64,000 bases of DNA. Source: Istiophorus platypterus. Its lineage: Eukaryota > Chordata > Actinopteri > Istiophoriformes > Istiophoridae. The DNA lies in NCBI GenBank assembly GCA_016859345.1, contig CM029115.1, forward strand, positions 12,130,001 to 12,194,000, in the 5' to 3' direction. Below the pieces are notes generated by a model that saw only the letters and a list, made by a program, of their open reading frames with translations, made no database searches and had not been told where the DNA came from. A program made the translations under genes and the position numbers. The stretch's first letter is position 1; each line of letters begins with the position of its first letter. This document shows positions 12,816 to 25,944 of the stretch, piece by piece.

Positions 12816-13785
12816 ACATGCGTGTGTGTGTGTCTGTGTCTGTTTGGGTGAATGGGGAAAGGGAAAGGGGCATGGCCAGGCAAAGAGAGAGATGAGAGGT
12901 GGTGAGGAGGGTTCAGTACAGTATCTATAAATTGGCTCTCTCTGAAGAGCTAGAGAGGTGTGTTGATAGTGTGCGTGCATATGTGTGTGTGTGTCTGGTT
13001 GTGTAAGAATATGATCCACTTGTTAATAGATGCTTTTGTCAGGGTACCCATGCCCGTGTGTCTGTCCTTATTTGTGCCTTCACATGTTCATTTTTTTTTA
13101 AGGTTCATCTAAATTGCAAAAAACGAGAGAAAGAAATAAACCTACTATATATTACGATAGATGCTTTGTAATTCAATGTTGTAAAAAAGAAAAGCAAAAA
13201 ATCCTGAGAGAGTGCCAGGTATTTCTCAACGATATATTAACACATGGAGAGAAATTTGCTCTGTCTCTCTCATTAATTGTGCTGTGTTTCCTGGTCATCA
13301 ATAATAATTTCTAAAGCTTTTACCAAATAATATCTTGTAGCATATTATGTTAAACATTCATGTGTATCAATCATCTTTTAACCTTGTTGCTTGTAAATGA
13401 CAGTCTTTGTGTCCTTCTTCCTTCCAAGGCTGGACAATATTTTATTTTATTTATTTATCTCAGATCCCCTCCATTATCATTAAGTAATTATGTTCCTCTG
13501 ATATTGTCACAACTACTATTTTTTTTTACAAAACTCAACCTTTATTTTCTCCTTTTTCTATAGTAAACACAAATGTACTCTGGCAATCTGTCTCTCTTTT
13601 GACAGGTTACTTGTACACAGATTTTAAAGTTATTGAACAGTGATCTATAGTTTATATTTTTGTTCAGATTCACAGATCTCTTTTAGTGCCATGTGCTAAG
13701 CGCTCTTTCCTCTATCTTTATGAATGTGTCCAACTGTTCATGTCTATGAATGTGTGACTGTATGGAGGCATGCCTGTCTCTGTAT
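11946..13785. other. Gene-free stretch around the compound TG array
   Basis: Apart from the TG array at 12665-12840, only AT-rich sequence is present. All long frames here are microsatellite frames. Confidence 0.65.
12665..12840. repeat. Compound (TG)n microsatellite
   Basis: Pure TG from 12690 to 12764, flanked by interrupted TG with tgag, gggag, gtttg and cacatgcg variants. The total is about 175 bp, and it accounts for six overlapping long frames on both strands. Confidence 0.97.
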
Positions 13786-13789
13786 GTTT

Positions 13790-14130
13790 ATGTGGATGAT
13801 TTTTGCTCATTTTTGCATGAAAACTGCATATCATGTATCGCAAAATGTAAAATGCCTCATTGCAGAGAAAGGGATTATGCATTTGTCAGTCGTGCTTACA
13901 CTGATGTATGCTCCTGCCCCACAAATGTCACATCCCATAACCCAGAAAAATTACACCAGTCTCACCTAATTACACATATTCATGATGCTGTTTTACATAG
14001 TGCTTGTAGCATACTTCTGTTACAAGCCATGGAGCTGAGGGGTTTGGTTGAGTGCAAAAGCTTTCAATCCAATGAGTCAATGTGTCTCTGCCACAAGCAT
14101 CAGCTTGATAACACAACCTCCATGCCAATT
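13790..14130. promoter_or_regulatory. Candidate conserved non-coding element
   Basis: Complex sequence with gcatatcatgtatcgcaaaa, gggattatgcatttgtcagt and cacctaattacacatattca (homeodomain TAATTA). The overlapping 131- and 71-codon frames on opposite strands look incidental. Confidence 0.38.
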
Positions 14131-14559
14131 TTTTTAATGATCTGAGATCATTAGAGTTTTCTCTTATTTTTTTGCAATCAGTCATATTGCTACTGTCTGC
14201 AGCATGTTCAACCCTCTAGGGAATTTGTAATAAAGACATTATCTTTTTCCTAGATTATGAAGGTCATTTTGAAAATATATCATATTTTTGAGATACTTAC
14301 ATTGCCATTTATACATCTTTTCTTGTGCCTTTTTGAATCGACTTCTCTCCCTTGTGCTTCTCCCGTAGTAAATGTGATTCTCCTGGGGATTGAGGATGAA
14401 CAATATGTAAATCAGAGGACTGAGCTAGCAACTGGAAGCAGGAATGACAATATACAGAGTGAGAGACTCCAATCAAAATTATGACTGCAGAAGACAGACA
14501 GGGGACAAAGTGTTGGAGAAAAGAGATGGAGGTAGAGGGAAAAGACAGAGGCGGGTGGA

Positions 14560-14765
14560 TGAGTCGTGGTGGCCAGCTCAGTGGTTTATTGTAGCACTTG
14601 TGAAACAGACTTAATCAGACTTGGCCCGGCTGTAATGAAGAAGAGGGCCTAGGCTGTGCCACTGCTTGGGTAAACAGCGATTGTTTCAGTCCAGGGTTCC
14701 CAAACACAGGCAACAATGGTACTATTGTCCCGCCAGCTCTCATTAAGAGGGTACCCAAAGATGGG
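14560..14765. promoter_or_regulatory. Candidate enhancer with SOX dimer and forkhead-like sites
   Basis: ACAATG-gtac-TATTGT at 14713-14728 is an inverted SOX pair with 4-bp spacing, the arrangement bound by SOX8/9/10 dimers. gtaaaca (14670-14676) fits forkhead factors and gattgttt a further SOX site. Factor assignment is inference from motifs. Confidence 0.42.
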
Positions 14766-14828
14766 GTGAGTAGCACAGGGTGGGAAGGGAGGTGGGTGAA
14801 AACGGGGCAAGAATTGGGGGTGAGAAGA

Positions 14829-14830
<2 letters not shown>

Positions 14831-14864
<34 letters not shown>
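14831..14864. repeat. (GT)n microsatellite
   Basis: Seventeen GT units between purine-rich flanks. Confidence 0.97.
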
Positions 14865-14867
<3 letters not shown>

Positions 14868-14956
14868 GGGGTGGGGGGACTGACAGGAGCAGGGAATGGG
14901 GGGTAGGAGTAAAAGAGAGGGATGGAGGGATATGGCAAGATGTGTGTCTCTGATCC

Positions 14957-15150
14957 TCATCTTTTTTTTCCCACACTTTCATTGTGTCCTCTTCCCCCAA
15001 CATCTTGTTTCCATATCCTTCTATCTTCTCAATCATCATCTCTCCTCCCTGTCTTTTCCTCTCACCCTTTCATCCATACTTCCTTCCTTCATCATCCTAC
15101 CACCCACCTACTCTATTCCCTCCATCTGTCCTTTGTTCCTCTTCATTTTT
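14957..15150. repeat. Pyrimidine-rich tract
   Basis: Mostly C and T, followed within 60 bp by the purine-rich tract at 15205-15320. Overlapping open frames here result from composition. Confidence 0.85.
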
Positions 15151-15204
15151 GCATTTGGGATGGTAAGGATGCCTTGGCTGTCATACCATCTTTGCATCAC
15201 CTTT

Positions 15205-15320
15205 CCCATCCAGCGCGGGAGAGCGAGAGACAGAGAGGAGAGGAGAAACAGAGGATTGGGAGGGGGAACGAGAGGAGCAGGGGAGAGAAAAGGGGCAGGA
15301 GCAAGACAAAAAGAAAAGAT
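15205..15320. repeat. Purine-rich tract
   Basis: Mostly G and A (gagagaca, ggagagga, gggagggg). Its sense is opposite to that of the preceding pyrimidine-rich tract. Confidence 0.85.
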
Positions 15321-15379
15321 CACGCTGCCTCCTGGCTTAATGAACACGGGCGAAGGATGATCACAATAGAACACATTAT

Positions 15380-15690
15380 GCTCTTGTTAGTAGGGGCAAT
15401 CAATTAGCAGAGAGTACACCATTGGCACACCATCTTTCCCGCTTGGACACTGTCTCATTCACATCCCAAACGAGTGACCCAAGAAATCCTCTCACCTTGC
15501 CGTTTTTCCCACCCTCAATACCCAATGGCCACAAAAGATTTGATTTCATTCGTCAATTGGAAAGGGGACACCGCTGAATTTGCATTTCTCTCACATTTAC
15601 CCCATGTTAGTTGGAATATTAGTCAGGTTACGCTAGAGTCAAAGGTCCTGGCTCAATGTAAAATGCACGTCTTGTGTTTGAATGGGTGTA
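15380..15690. promoter_or_regulatory. Candidate conserved non-coding element
   Basis: Complex sequence with gcaatcaattagcagagagt, octamer ATTTGCAT at 15578-15585, and ttagttggaatattagtcag. No repeat and no convincing coding frame. Confidence 0.38.
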
Positions 15691-18600
15691 TACAAGTACT
15701 AGCATATATATTAACAATAGCTAATCCTCCAACCCCCTTTTAGTCCCCATCAGCTACACCACGAAAAATGATGTGATGCTGATTGGACTTGGAGTTGAAA
15801 ACTGTCCTCTGGCGATGCACTGTACCCACTAAAGCTTGGCTCTATAAGATGGGAATCAGACATGACAATCTCTCTGTGACTGACCCTGCCAAATGCATAC
15901 CATATTGTAGCTCCGTTCTCATCAGTAATTCATACAGCAGTTGGGTGAGATTCCTTCATCCTTTCCCCCAGTGTTTTCTTTTACTTTTTGTGTCAGCTAA
16001 TGGAATAGCTCCAGATAGCAGGCAGCAATCTATATTGTGAAAGAGCCAAGGACTAAATCTGCCTTAACATTGGCACAAATTGCCACTGTCTGGCTGAAGA
16101 TCTGTTAAAGTGTTGGTAATGAGTAGAACACATTACTCTTTCTGTGGAACTTTGCTGTGATTCCAGGCAGAAGCTGGAAATAAAGGAAACAAAAAGAAAT
16201 GAAGGGAAAAGGGAGAAAGGAAAAACTTAATTACACGTCAGGATGTAGGACTTTTTTTTTCTGAAGACAGTGCATGCTGAGAAGAAGATGGCCTTGTGTT
16301 TGGGTTCAGGGGATCTGTTGTTGCTATGTTTGCCGGGGCATTCGCACTCTACAGTATGGCCATCCGGTGATTGTGTGTCTAAGTGTGTTCGTGTGTGTAC
16401 ACAGGACTTTTTTTCTGGTATTAACACCAACTTTATCCGGACCAGTAGTCCTCACGGGGATCATAGCCAAGTCCTAACAAGGCAAAATGCCACTTCTGAG
16501 GTCCTGGTTAATGGGGTCAAGCAGTTGAATTCAATGTCTTTAGGAGGATAGCTGTGCAAACCTCGGTGCGTTTCAATAACATTTCCCTTTACTAATGTAA
16601 TACTGTATTGAAGACACTTTGTTACATAATCTGTGTACACATTTCCTTCAGATATTTGTCATGGTTATTTATATTTTTTACTTTCCTCACCTAAAAATTG
16701 AAGTATTGCATTTAAAGTATCAAGTTATCTAATCAGGTAACTGGCTAACAACATCTCAATCTTTAATAATTATAAACTATAAATGGTATTTGTTTTCAGT
16801 ACTAGTAAGCTAGCAAGCATCACAAGTGCTCTGTGCTGACTCCAAAAATATAATTTAGTAGTTTTGTAATTCTACTTAGACAGACTCTGTTTAATAATCC
16901 CAACAAGCTTTATTTCAGTTTACCTTTTACATCCATCATATTAAACATCCTGTGTATTTTCATTGAGCAGCCTCCCTCTCAACAATTGGCTGAGTCTGAA
17001 GCCAATTGCATGATATTATGCTATGTGGAAGAAAAACAAGTAAGGACTTGGAGGAAAAAACATTTCCAGACTAGCAACAGAATTCGGTTTTGCTAATTTG
17101 TCATGCAATGAATTATTGCAACTGTAGTGAAAAATTGCAATTTTAGGCCAACAGAAAAGTGATGGCGGAAAATTTATCCATCTGTATTTACCTTGACAAC
17201 AAGGCAAATACTTTTAATGCTATTTTGTTCAATTTGTATCTTGTGGATATATAGTGTGTAGACAACAATTTCAGTATTTACAATATGAATAGAGAAAAGT
17301 AATTCTATAAATGCCATAATCTATGGCCCTTCTTTGTGTACAATAGATATCTTCTTTACCCCTCATTTGGCAGGTAAAGCCTTTATCTTCATAAGAGCAT
17401 GAGGACCTTCATTATATGTTAAAATGTAGAGCTAAAGTCAACAGCACATTAGGTTTACATTCATCCTTCCTCCACTGTACAATGAAAAGCTAAAATTAAA
17501 AATATTATTTATCATAATGTTTGATTTTGCCTCATAATTATCCTTTGGGATCTCAGCTTGTATTGCTAATGTCATTGTCTTTTTGGCTGTGTCTTTGTGT
17601 TTTCATATATTTGTAGTTCCAATTTTCAAGTTACGCCCCCCCCGACATGTTGTGATTTTACTTGTACAAAACACACACATATGTGTTGATTTCATGGTAC
17701 ATGAATCCACTTGCAGTATAAGAACTGCTTCACCAGTGCAGGAAGTATTAGAAACTGTGTCACAATGTATATCATTTCCGTTGTTACCTGAGGAGCTATA
17801 AAGTGAATTTTAACATTGAGTGCATCTGTGGAAGTGTTTTGTTGGTCAACAGAGTGCTTCAGAACAATACAGGGTTTGTTTTGACCAGTGTAAGTGCAAA
17901 ATGCTGATATATACATATATATATTCCTCAGAATCTTCATGCACACTGTATGTATGTACATTTGTATCTGTTGGAATATTGAAGTGCAAGTGTAAAATGC
18001 TTATAATGTATCCAGTGTTTTTGAGCTGCAGAGGGCATTGTGTTCTCTCTCTCTCTCTTGAAAGTTGAAATGTTCAGCATCTAATGGATGAGGAGCAGAA
18101 ATGATAACACAGAGAGTTAGAGGGAGGGGTGCACACAGTATTGCATCTGTTTGAGTAATACATCTTGCTGTAGGGTGAGGTTTCAGAAATAATGCTGCTA
18201 GTTTATGCTGCAAAGAGCTTTAATGAGTAAAGTCAGATCAATTAAAATTTGATTACTGTTCAAATAAGTTAACAATAGAGGCCGTTTTATATCTTTTGGT
18301 TTGGCATTCTTTAAATCCTGAATCATTTTAGGTATATGGTAAAATAATATCCTTTAAACCTGGCCTCAAAGAATGTTCTTCTTTGTCAAGCTTTTCTCTC
18401 TACCTTACCAAGCTCCATCCTTTTCAGGCTGTAATGTCTTTTCCTCTCCTCTTTATCTGTTCCTTCTTGATCATCTCCTGTACTCTCGCACTGCTGGGTC
18501 TCCACGTACAGGCAGTCATGCTGCTGACATTTGTGTCCAAGCAGGGCCCAGTCACATGGCCTTTACCACCCCTCGCTGGGTCCCCCTTTGCCATCCCTAC

Positions 18601-20549
18601 CCCCTACTGCCATTCTTAACCACCCAAGTCCTCCTCAGCAGTGTGCACAAAACTGTGTGTCTGTTTGTGTGTGTATGTTTGTATGCTTTGGGACCATCCT
18701 ATGTGTACAGTGTCTGTGTGTCTAAGCCATGTCCAGATCAGCCATGTTCATGCTTGCCTGTAGCCCTGTGTGCACAGTAGGGGGCATAGTATGGAATGAG
18801 CCTCTTTCTCTGCTGGGTGCAGGGTGAGCAAATACAGTGACTGCAGTCTGGGAGATAGTGGGCCATACATGTGACAGCTAAGTCTGATGGGACAAGATAT
18901 TACATACACATGAAGTCTATCCTAATGAGGACAATAATCTGAAGATTGACCTTAAAATGCCTCTCTTGCTACAGAACATCTAAAAATTCCCTCTTTTTTG
19001 CAGAATGATACAACTTTTTTTAAAAAATATAAATTTCATGGCCATAAAATCTCACCTACATTATTCACTATAGAGTATTTGAAAATATTTTGACCCTGAC
19101 TGTCTGTATTACAGAAAAGAGGTATTATGTGCACAAACTGCAAAGCCGCATTGTTCTTCTCAAACACACACAGACACATGCACAAACATACAGACATGCT
19201 CACCGTCCCTGCAGCCATGGGAATGGAGAATGCTGAGGTTCAAGGTCATTTCAAGTATTCAGCAGCCTGGGGCTCTCCATTGTCAGTGCACCACATCCTT
19301 TTGCTCACACATGCATTCATACGCACACACAACACATTGTAGGTAGGCGTACATTCTACACACCACATCTCACTAACACTCTTATCCGAGACAGCAAAGT
19401 GTCTGTCAGGTGAGAACATGACACTTGGTAAGTCCACTCACATACACAAACAGTCACAGCTGTGAATCTTCAAAGGAGACACAATTATCCACAATTCTGC
19501 AGCACAGACTGTTTAAACATAAAAGAAAGAAAGGTATGACTATTGGACAATTGTTGTTTTTTATCATCATTTAACTTTTCTGCAGTTCTTTCTCCCTAAT
19601 TGTTTTTTTTCTTCAGGATCTACATCTAAAGAATTTGCTGTATTTTATAAATTTTGGTTTCTATTGTTTTGCACTGACTCATTACGCATCATTGGTTTTA
19701 TTTAGTAAACAGTGAGAATGTGGAAATGGTTAAGATCAAGTTTTTAGAAACAGAGCGAAGGTGAAGAAAAGAAGGAGAGAGAGAGCAGCAGTGGGTGTGA
19801 TTAGCTCCTTTGTTGGAGGTCTGTTGAGCTTCATTGGCTCCAGAGAATAGGTTCCTAATGAACCCAGCCAAGCTTGGACCAAACTTTGTACTGAAGACAA
19901 ACTAAGTTATGGTGGTCTGGCAGAGTGCTGGGGGTGAGCTGACTGATATACAACGCCTAGACATATGGTCCCCCCATCAGGGCCTCTCCCAGCCACTTTC
20001 TCATGTCATGGTTTCTGTGTGTGTGTGTGTGTGTGCGTATGTGTGTGTGTGTGTGTGCGCGCCTTTGTGTGTACATGTCAGAGGGGGTATACACAAAAAT
20101 ATTTATAGTGTGAATTTTTATATCTGTTTGATAACTCACTGGAACAGAGAAACAGAAAACTGGGAAGAAACAGGGAGTGGAGGGTGGGGGGGTTGATGCT
20201 TACTGAAAGTGACAGAGAAGAGAGGGCTGCAGGCTTTGTCTTTCCAGATGACCCCAATACAGAATCCCTTCTGACACGTCCTACAAGACATGGAGTAACT
20301 GAGTAAATCAGGCCAACCAGGCTGTGGTGTAGCAGCGACTGCGCATAACACATGCAATATGGAGGAGAACCATATTAACTCATAAAATTTGAGAGGGATA
20401 TGAAAGGAAAAAAGTCAAAACACGTGGTAAAAGTTCATTCATTTATTTGTTATAAGTTGGAGGATTAGATCATAAGCAGTTCTTTTTGTCTGCTTGTGTG
20501 TGCATAGGCCCATGCATGTCTTCAATGTTAAAGAGGATGCACAGGTGAG
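15691..20549. other. Gene-free stretch
   Basis: AT-rich intergenic DNA with the GT run at 20016, a near-duplicated aagtgcaaaatgct/aagtgtaaaatgct pair (about 17890 and 17988) and a CTCF-like core at 18775-18786 (cagtagggggca). Short frames only. Confidence 0.6.
20016..20062. repeat. (GT)n microsatellite, interrupted
   Basis: Two GT blocks separated by gcgtat, ending in gcgcgc. Confidence 0.95.
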
Positions 20550-20780
20550 CCTGAGTGCAGTTTGAGGCTAATTGTTTGGGTCAGGGTGGGAGCGTGGGGA
20601 CGGATGGCTTCCGTGTCCCACCAACAAGGCTCTCGGTAACTGAGCTGGCGAGGGGGAGAATGGGCCCACTACAAGGCCACACAGCAGGCTCAAACAACAC
20701 TTATTCTACTGGCCAAACTGTCAGCCAGAACAACTTCATTGTGCCCAAAATTGGAGTTGAAAGCCAGGCAGAGACTTGGG
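20550..20780. promoter_or_regulatory. Candidate conserved non-coding element
   Basis: A GC-richer complex segment (gaggctaattgtttgggtca, ctcggtaactgagctggcga, attgtgcccaaaattggagt) between simple-sequence flanks. An 83-codon frame crosses it without a recognised domain. Confidence 0.33.
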
Positions 20781-21058
20781 AGTGGAGGGGGGCAGTGGGA
20801 AGGTAGGTAGAAAGAAGGGGAGGATGCAAAGAGAGAGAGGGAGAGAGGGGGTCTGTGGGAAACTGGGCGCCTGGAAAAGGGGGAGTCCCAGACAAAGTGC
20901 AGTCTACGGGATGAATAGGGTCAGATGGTGTGAGTTCATTTCAGTGAGGAGAATTCCCATAGATCCTACATGAGGGGCAGACAGCCAGGAGCAAGGCACT
21001 GGCTCAAATGGAAATTTATTAAAATATATTCTAGGATATGGGGATAAACTGTAGCAGT

Positions 21059-21094
21059 CTAGTTTAGTCTAGTTTAGTTTAGTTTAGTTTAGTG
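21059..21094. repeat. (AGTTT)n short tandem repeat
   Basis: About seven copies of the pentamer TAGTT, the first ones varying as tagtc. Confidence 0.92.
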
Positions 21095-21269
21095 TTTATA
21101 TTGTCGCCTCATATTCTCAATTATCCAGCCATGATTAACACTGATTTTAGTCAATTGCAAAATATCAGTTCATAATGCTCCATATTTAAAAAAATGTGCA
21201 CGTAGTGCACATCAATTTACTTACTGCCCTAAAGTTTTTCTTTTAATTGTCTGTTTTTTCTCCTTTTGT

Positions 21270-21435
21270 GTTGCCTTTCTTCGGAGCCCCATATCCCTTT
21301 ATCTCATGCCAGTTTTAGATCAAGCCTATGTAATAAACAACAGGTTACCCACAAGCATTATACACTTTGCTGCAGGATTTCCCTGCCTTGGACCTCAGGG
21401 TGGAGCCCAGCCGCAGGCTTTGAACTGTGATTTAT
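21270..21435. promoter_or_regulatory. Candidate conserved non-coding element
   Basis: Complex sequence including agatcaagcctatgtaataa and tggacctcagggtggagccc. Judged by texture only. Confidence 0.28.
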
Positions 21436-21632
21436 ATATAGTTAAAAAGAAAGCCCCCTTAGAATGACACTAAACCAGTTTAAATCAGTCCAACACTGAT
21501 TTACGTCACTGTTCTCCACTTTGTCTCTTCTCCTGCTGGCTATTTCAAATTCATCTTCCTGCCCTCAGTAACTACTGCAAAAGGGTGAAGAAGTTTACTT
21601 AGTCACACTGAGTTTAGGGAGATGAGGAAATT

Positions 21633-21778
21633 CAGTGTGTGTGTCTGTGTGTGTGTGAGAATGTGTTTGTGTGTGTGTGTGTGTGTGTGGGCGAAGGTGT
21701 GTGTGTGCACTCTTGTGTGTCAGTGTGGTTTACTTGTGAATGTGTGTGTGCATGTGCATGTGTGAAATGCAGAAATAT

Positions 21779-21812
<34 letters not shown>
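21633..21812. repeat. Paired (GT)n and (CA)n tracts
   Basis: Interrupted GT from 21633 to about 21760, then a (CA)n run at 21783-21812. The two can pair as an imperfect inverted repeat. Confidence 0.9.
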
Positions 21813-21814
<2 letters not shown>

Positions 21815-24800
21815 CTGTTTGATCCAGAGCTAGCCCTGCAGCTCCCAGAGACTCAACAAAAGGCCTCCTCTATCCATTGTATGAGCTGTGTGTTTCCCAG
21901 GAGAGCTCAGCCACAGTGAGAGAAGGGCCCCAGATCACTTTCTCCTGACATGGATGTTTATTCGCTCTACGGTCCAGCAGAACACGCTCAAAACCACTTG
22001 GACTGGCCTTAGCATTTTGACATGTATGACACATAGTTTTGGAAAAGAAAAGAGGGGAAAGAGGTTATGAAAAAGAATAAATGAGAGAAAGTGAGTGTCC
22101 TGACAGATGAACACGCATACAAGAGTGAAAGATAGAGTGCAGTGCTACAGTGCTTTGTGTGAAGGTGCTCTCAGTGCACTCATATGAAAAAAGAATTTTC
22201 AGGGTGTTCTCCACCATTTTATTTGCCCCTTGTCTTTACAGTAGTCAGCTTTCTTGTCACCCTTGTTCATGAATGTAGATCCACCCAGTGGGTGAGTAGA
22301 AACTTCCCCCTGATCTTGACAAGCTCTCCCGTCCTTGACTGCATACTAATTTACCCAGAACTATTAAACCAATGAAAAAAAAAAACTAAAAAAACAAAAA
22401 CAAATACAAACTGCTGTTGTTCATTGTTTAAAAAGAAATCTCTTAAAAGGTTAGCAGATTGTAGCTGTCTATTGTGGGTCTGGGATGAATCAGACTGTCT
22501 GCTGTGGACAGAGAAGCTCATGCTATGGATGTTGTAGTAGGCTATGTGATATCTTTAGGAATCCATCAATATGTCTGGGTTTAAAATCCTTAGCTAGTGG
22601 ATGGAAGTGTAAAAAACTGACTCATTCATTCACCAGCCAATTAAAAGTCCATCATATGTTCAATGTCATCAGTCGGACAATAACCGATTTGAAGAATGTC
22701 AAGTTTTAAAAATGTCTCAGTATTTCACTCGGTAGACAATGATCTGTCCTCAGCTGCTCTCTCTTCACCAGTTGTCTTTATCTAGGAATTTTGAATTCTA
22801 TCTATCAGAGAGCTTCACTTTCTCTGGGAGTGTCTAAAGGTTTCCTTGAGATTGAGAGTGCCTGCGGGTTTGACCATAGATCTCAGTAGAGCTGTAGAAG
22901 CTGACAGTTGAAAACAAACATAGTAGGCTGATACCATCTAATCTGTTGAACACCATTATCATCTAAGATATCACTATACTTCCTTCCATGCCCATATGCA
23001 CCCACCCGCCAAATCAGACTTAGTTTCTCCCTCCATACTCTTTGAGCTAAAAGCTTGTGTGTTGAGGGTGAGAGTGAATGCAAGCCATTGTTATGTTGTA
23101 ACTGGACTCTACAGCAGGTTGTTTGATCCTGTTTTGGGCCTGAAAAGCCTTTTTTTTTTTTTTTTTTTACTTGAATTACCACATCAGCTGAGTGGGTCAG
23201 ACAACAGACCCTATTTGTGGAGTCCTCTGTCTGTCTGCTTCTTTTTTTTCCCTCTTTTTTCATCCTCACTTTGTTTATCTTTGTCAGTCTAAATCTCTCA
23301 TCCAGACTCAGATTTGAGTCCGGAGCTTTAATTACCATAAAGAGGAGTGTGCACTCATTCACGTACTGTACTTAGATGCAAACATATGCTTTCAGGCACA
23401 TGCTGTCGTTCTTGATTTCTCCCTCATTCTCTCTCCCTTTTTCCTTTAAATGGGATCTTCATGTACCTCTCTGTCAGTACAGGCACTAGGATTATATTTC
23501 TCGCTTTTACCTCTAGTATTGCAATAGCAAAAGAGAATGTTTCTGGGAAGTGTTTAGATGACAAAAACCTTAGTAAATTGTTTTGTCGGCCCACAATACT
23601 TCCCATGATACAGCCAAGCTCTTGTTGTGTTCCTGTTTACCCAACATCATTTCATTATTTACATTACAACGTGCCTCTGTATTGTCGAATGTTTTAGGCG
23701 CTGACTTGCAGTTGTACACCTTTGTTACTGTTTTGGCATTGTACTCTCAATTTATGATCTGTTCGGTATTCAGTGTGGACAATGTGCATGCAAATATCCT
23801 CGTCCCATATGCCGGCTGTCTTTGTATGTCAGCTTTCTTCCCTAAGAGATATAGATGAAGAGTTGGAGGGGGGATGGAATGGAGCTGTATGTTTTTGGAG
23901 GGAGATTTGTGCACGCACACACACGCATAAACCCATGCACCCATCTGTGCCCCCAACCCATTTCAGATGTGAGAAACTGTAACTTCATTTACATAAGAAT
24001 AATTGACACTTCAAATTAGCCTTCCAATCAAAGAGGATTATTTTTTTCAGCATATGTGCAGGCACTGAGCACTGCCATACTGGTGAATATGAAAGGGAAG
24101 GCAAAAGAGAGCACAGACGGGGGGGTGGGGGGGGACACGTCATAAAAGATTAACCCCTTCATTTCCTCATTTCAGAGGCTTGATGTGCCTTTTTACACCA
24201 GATATAACTTGATATACAGTACAACAGACTTTTGTTGAGAAATGAAAAAAAAAGATTTCTTCTCTAAGTGGTATAGGCCAAAATTGTGTTCCTGGAAATT
24301 TACCTTTGAAACCATGCGCATGTTTACACATCTATATTCACCTCAGGGCCATTGGACATGGGCCAAAAGACTGAGTGCTATTAAATAAAGTGTATGAGCA
24401 TGTTTGAGTCAGTGTGGATACATGCGGATTGAGTGTTTATCCACATTAAACCATTTAAGCAAGTGCAATGTTAGATTATTGATAGAAGCTAATGAAAAGG
24501 ATCAGTTCAGGATGAACTATAGGCTTAACCATAGCCCTGAGGGCTAAGACACGTGCCCATAAACACACATATACGCACACGGAACATCAAGTATTACCCG
24601 AGTTCAACATCTATTTTAGCTTTTCTAGACAAGAATTAAAGTAGTAGTTCCATTGAACATCTGTCTTCAACTCTCTCTGCATTGTTCTGTCCATGTTCTT
24701 CTCATATTATAACCCATTCCAGTTAAAGGCAAGAAATACCCCAGCACTGGACAAGATAGCTGCTGTGTGCTGCCAGGTCCACTCAGTTGACAAGCAGTGA

Positions 24801-24839
24801 GGAGTTTTGAGCCTGAGCAGGTTTTTAGGAACAAGGGAT

Positions 24840-24868
24840 GGGGAGGGGGGCAGTTTTGGGGGAGGGGG
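24840..24868 (+). other. Potential G-quadruplex
   Basis: Four G-tracts of four to six Gs with loops of A, cagtttt and A. This fits the usual G3+N1-7 rule on the + strand. G-rich text continues to 24905. Confidence 0.6.
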
Positions 24869-25624
24869 AGGAAGAATAGGGGTTGAGGGTTTTTTCGAGG
24901 GGGGACTCGGCGCCAACCCCTCTGAAGCGCTCAGCATCCCCCTGCTTATGGGATGGCGGATGTGTCCAGGGGTATCCATGACAACACCCCTGCATGCCAG
25001 GGACATACCAGGGCAACATTGCCAAGTAGGGTTGGTGTCAGTATGTGTGTTTGTGCATTTGTGTGTATGTGTGTTAGTGTGTGTGCATGTGTGTGTGTGC
25101 ATGTGTGTGTGTGCAGATCCATTAAGCCCCACATATCTCTGTGACATTAATATTCACTCACTCTGGTGGGGAGCTGCTGCAGCCTCAATCAGCTTGCTGT
25201 TAGACCGACACCTTTATTTTGGCCTTTGACTCAGAGGCTCAACATGTATAAGTCCACTGTATACATACTTCTTGTAAATGAATTTAAGCCACTTTGTGTT
25301 TGACACAGTTGTCAAGAAAAACGTCTTCTTGCTAATAGTTTGGCATGGCGTAGTTTTATGTTTTTACTATATATCTTATACTTTCACAGACACAGAGAGG
25401 TGCTCCCTCACATTCACTCAGGTCATAAAGCACAGGTCAGGATTCACTTACTGTCTAACAAACATGCACATGCACTAAGACACAGTCTCACACATACAGA
25501 CTCACAAAATCACACTCCTAGCTCTTGCACAGATCAAGCTGTGTTATAATAATCCCATCTGGGACAGCCTGGATTCTCACTCAGAAAGTACCCACATAAT
25601 GATGCTCTGATGAGTTCCTATGTA

Positions 25625-25656
25625 TGTGTGTTGTGTGTGTGTGTGTGTGTGTGTCT
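25625..25656. repeat. (GT)n microsatellite
   Basis: An interrupted GT run ending in ctgtctgt, upstream of the long CA array. Confidence 0.93.
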
Positions 25657-25756
25657 GTCTGTAAAACAGAGAGTCAGAGAGAGAGAGAGAATGGAAGGTT
25701 CCTTATGTGTCATGGGTCTTATACTTTTTTTTATATTTGAAACCCACATCCCTGCC

Positions 25757-25944
<188 letters not shown>

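Noticed and set aside
12444..13019. 191-codon minus-strand frame and its overlapping neighbours
   Set aside because: The bulk is His-Thr repeats from the (TG)n array. Frames on both strands are open only because the dinucleotide repeat lacks stops.
14896..15407. 154- and 161-codon frames
   Set aside because: They follow the pyrimidine-rich then purine-rich tracts (Ser/Pro/Leu then Arg/Glu/Gly). This is a composition effect.
22883..23362. 159-codon minus-strand frame
   Set aside because: Contains a Lys run from the poly-T tract at 23150-23168. No recognisable domain, and no splice or promoter context supports it.
24707..25229. Overlapping frames of about 140 codons on both strands
   Set aside because: Driven by G-rich and GT-rich composition (Gly and Cys-Val runs). 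No family similarity recognised.
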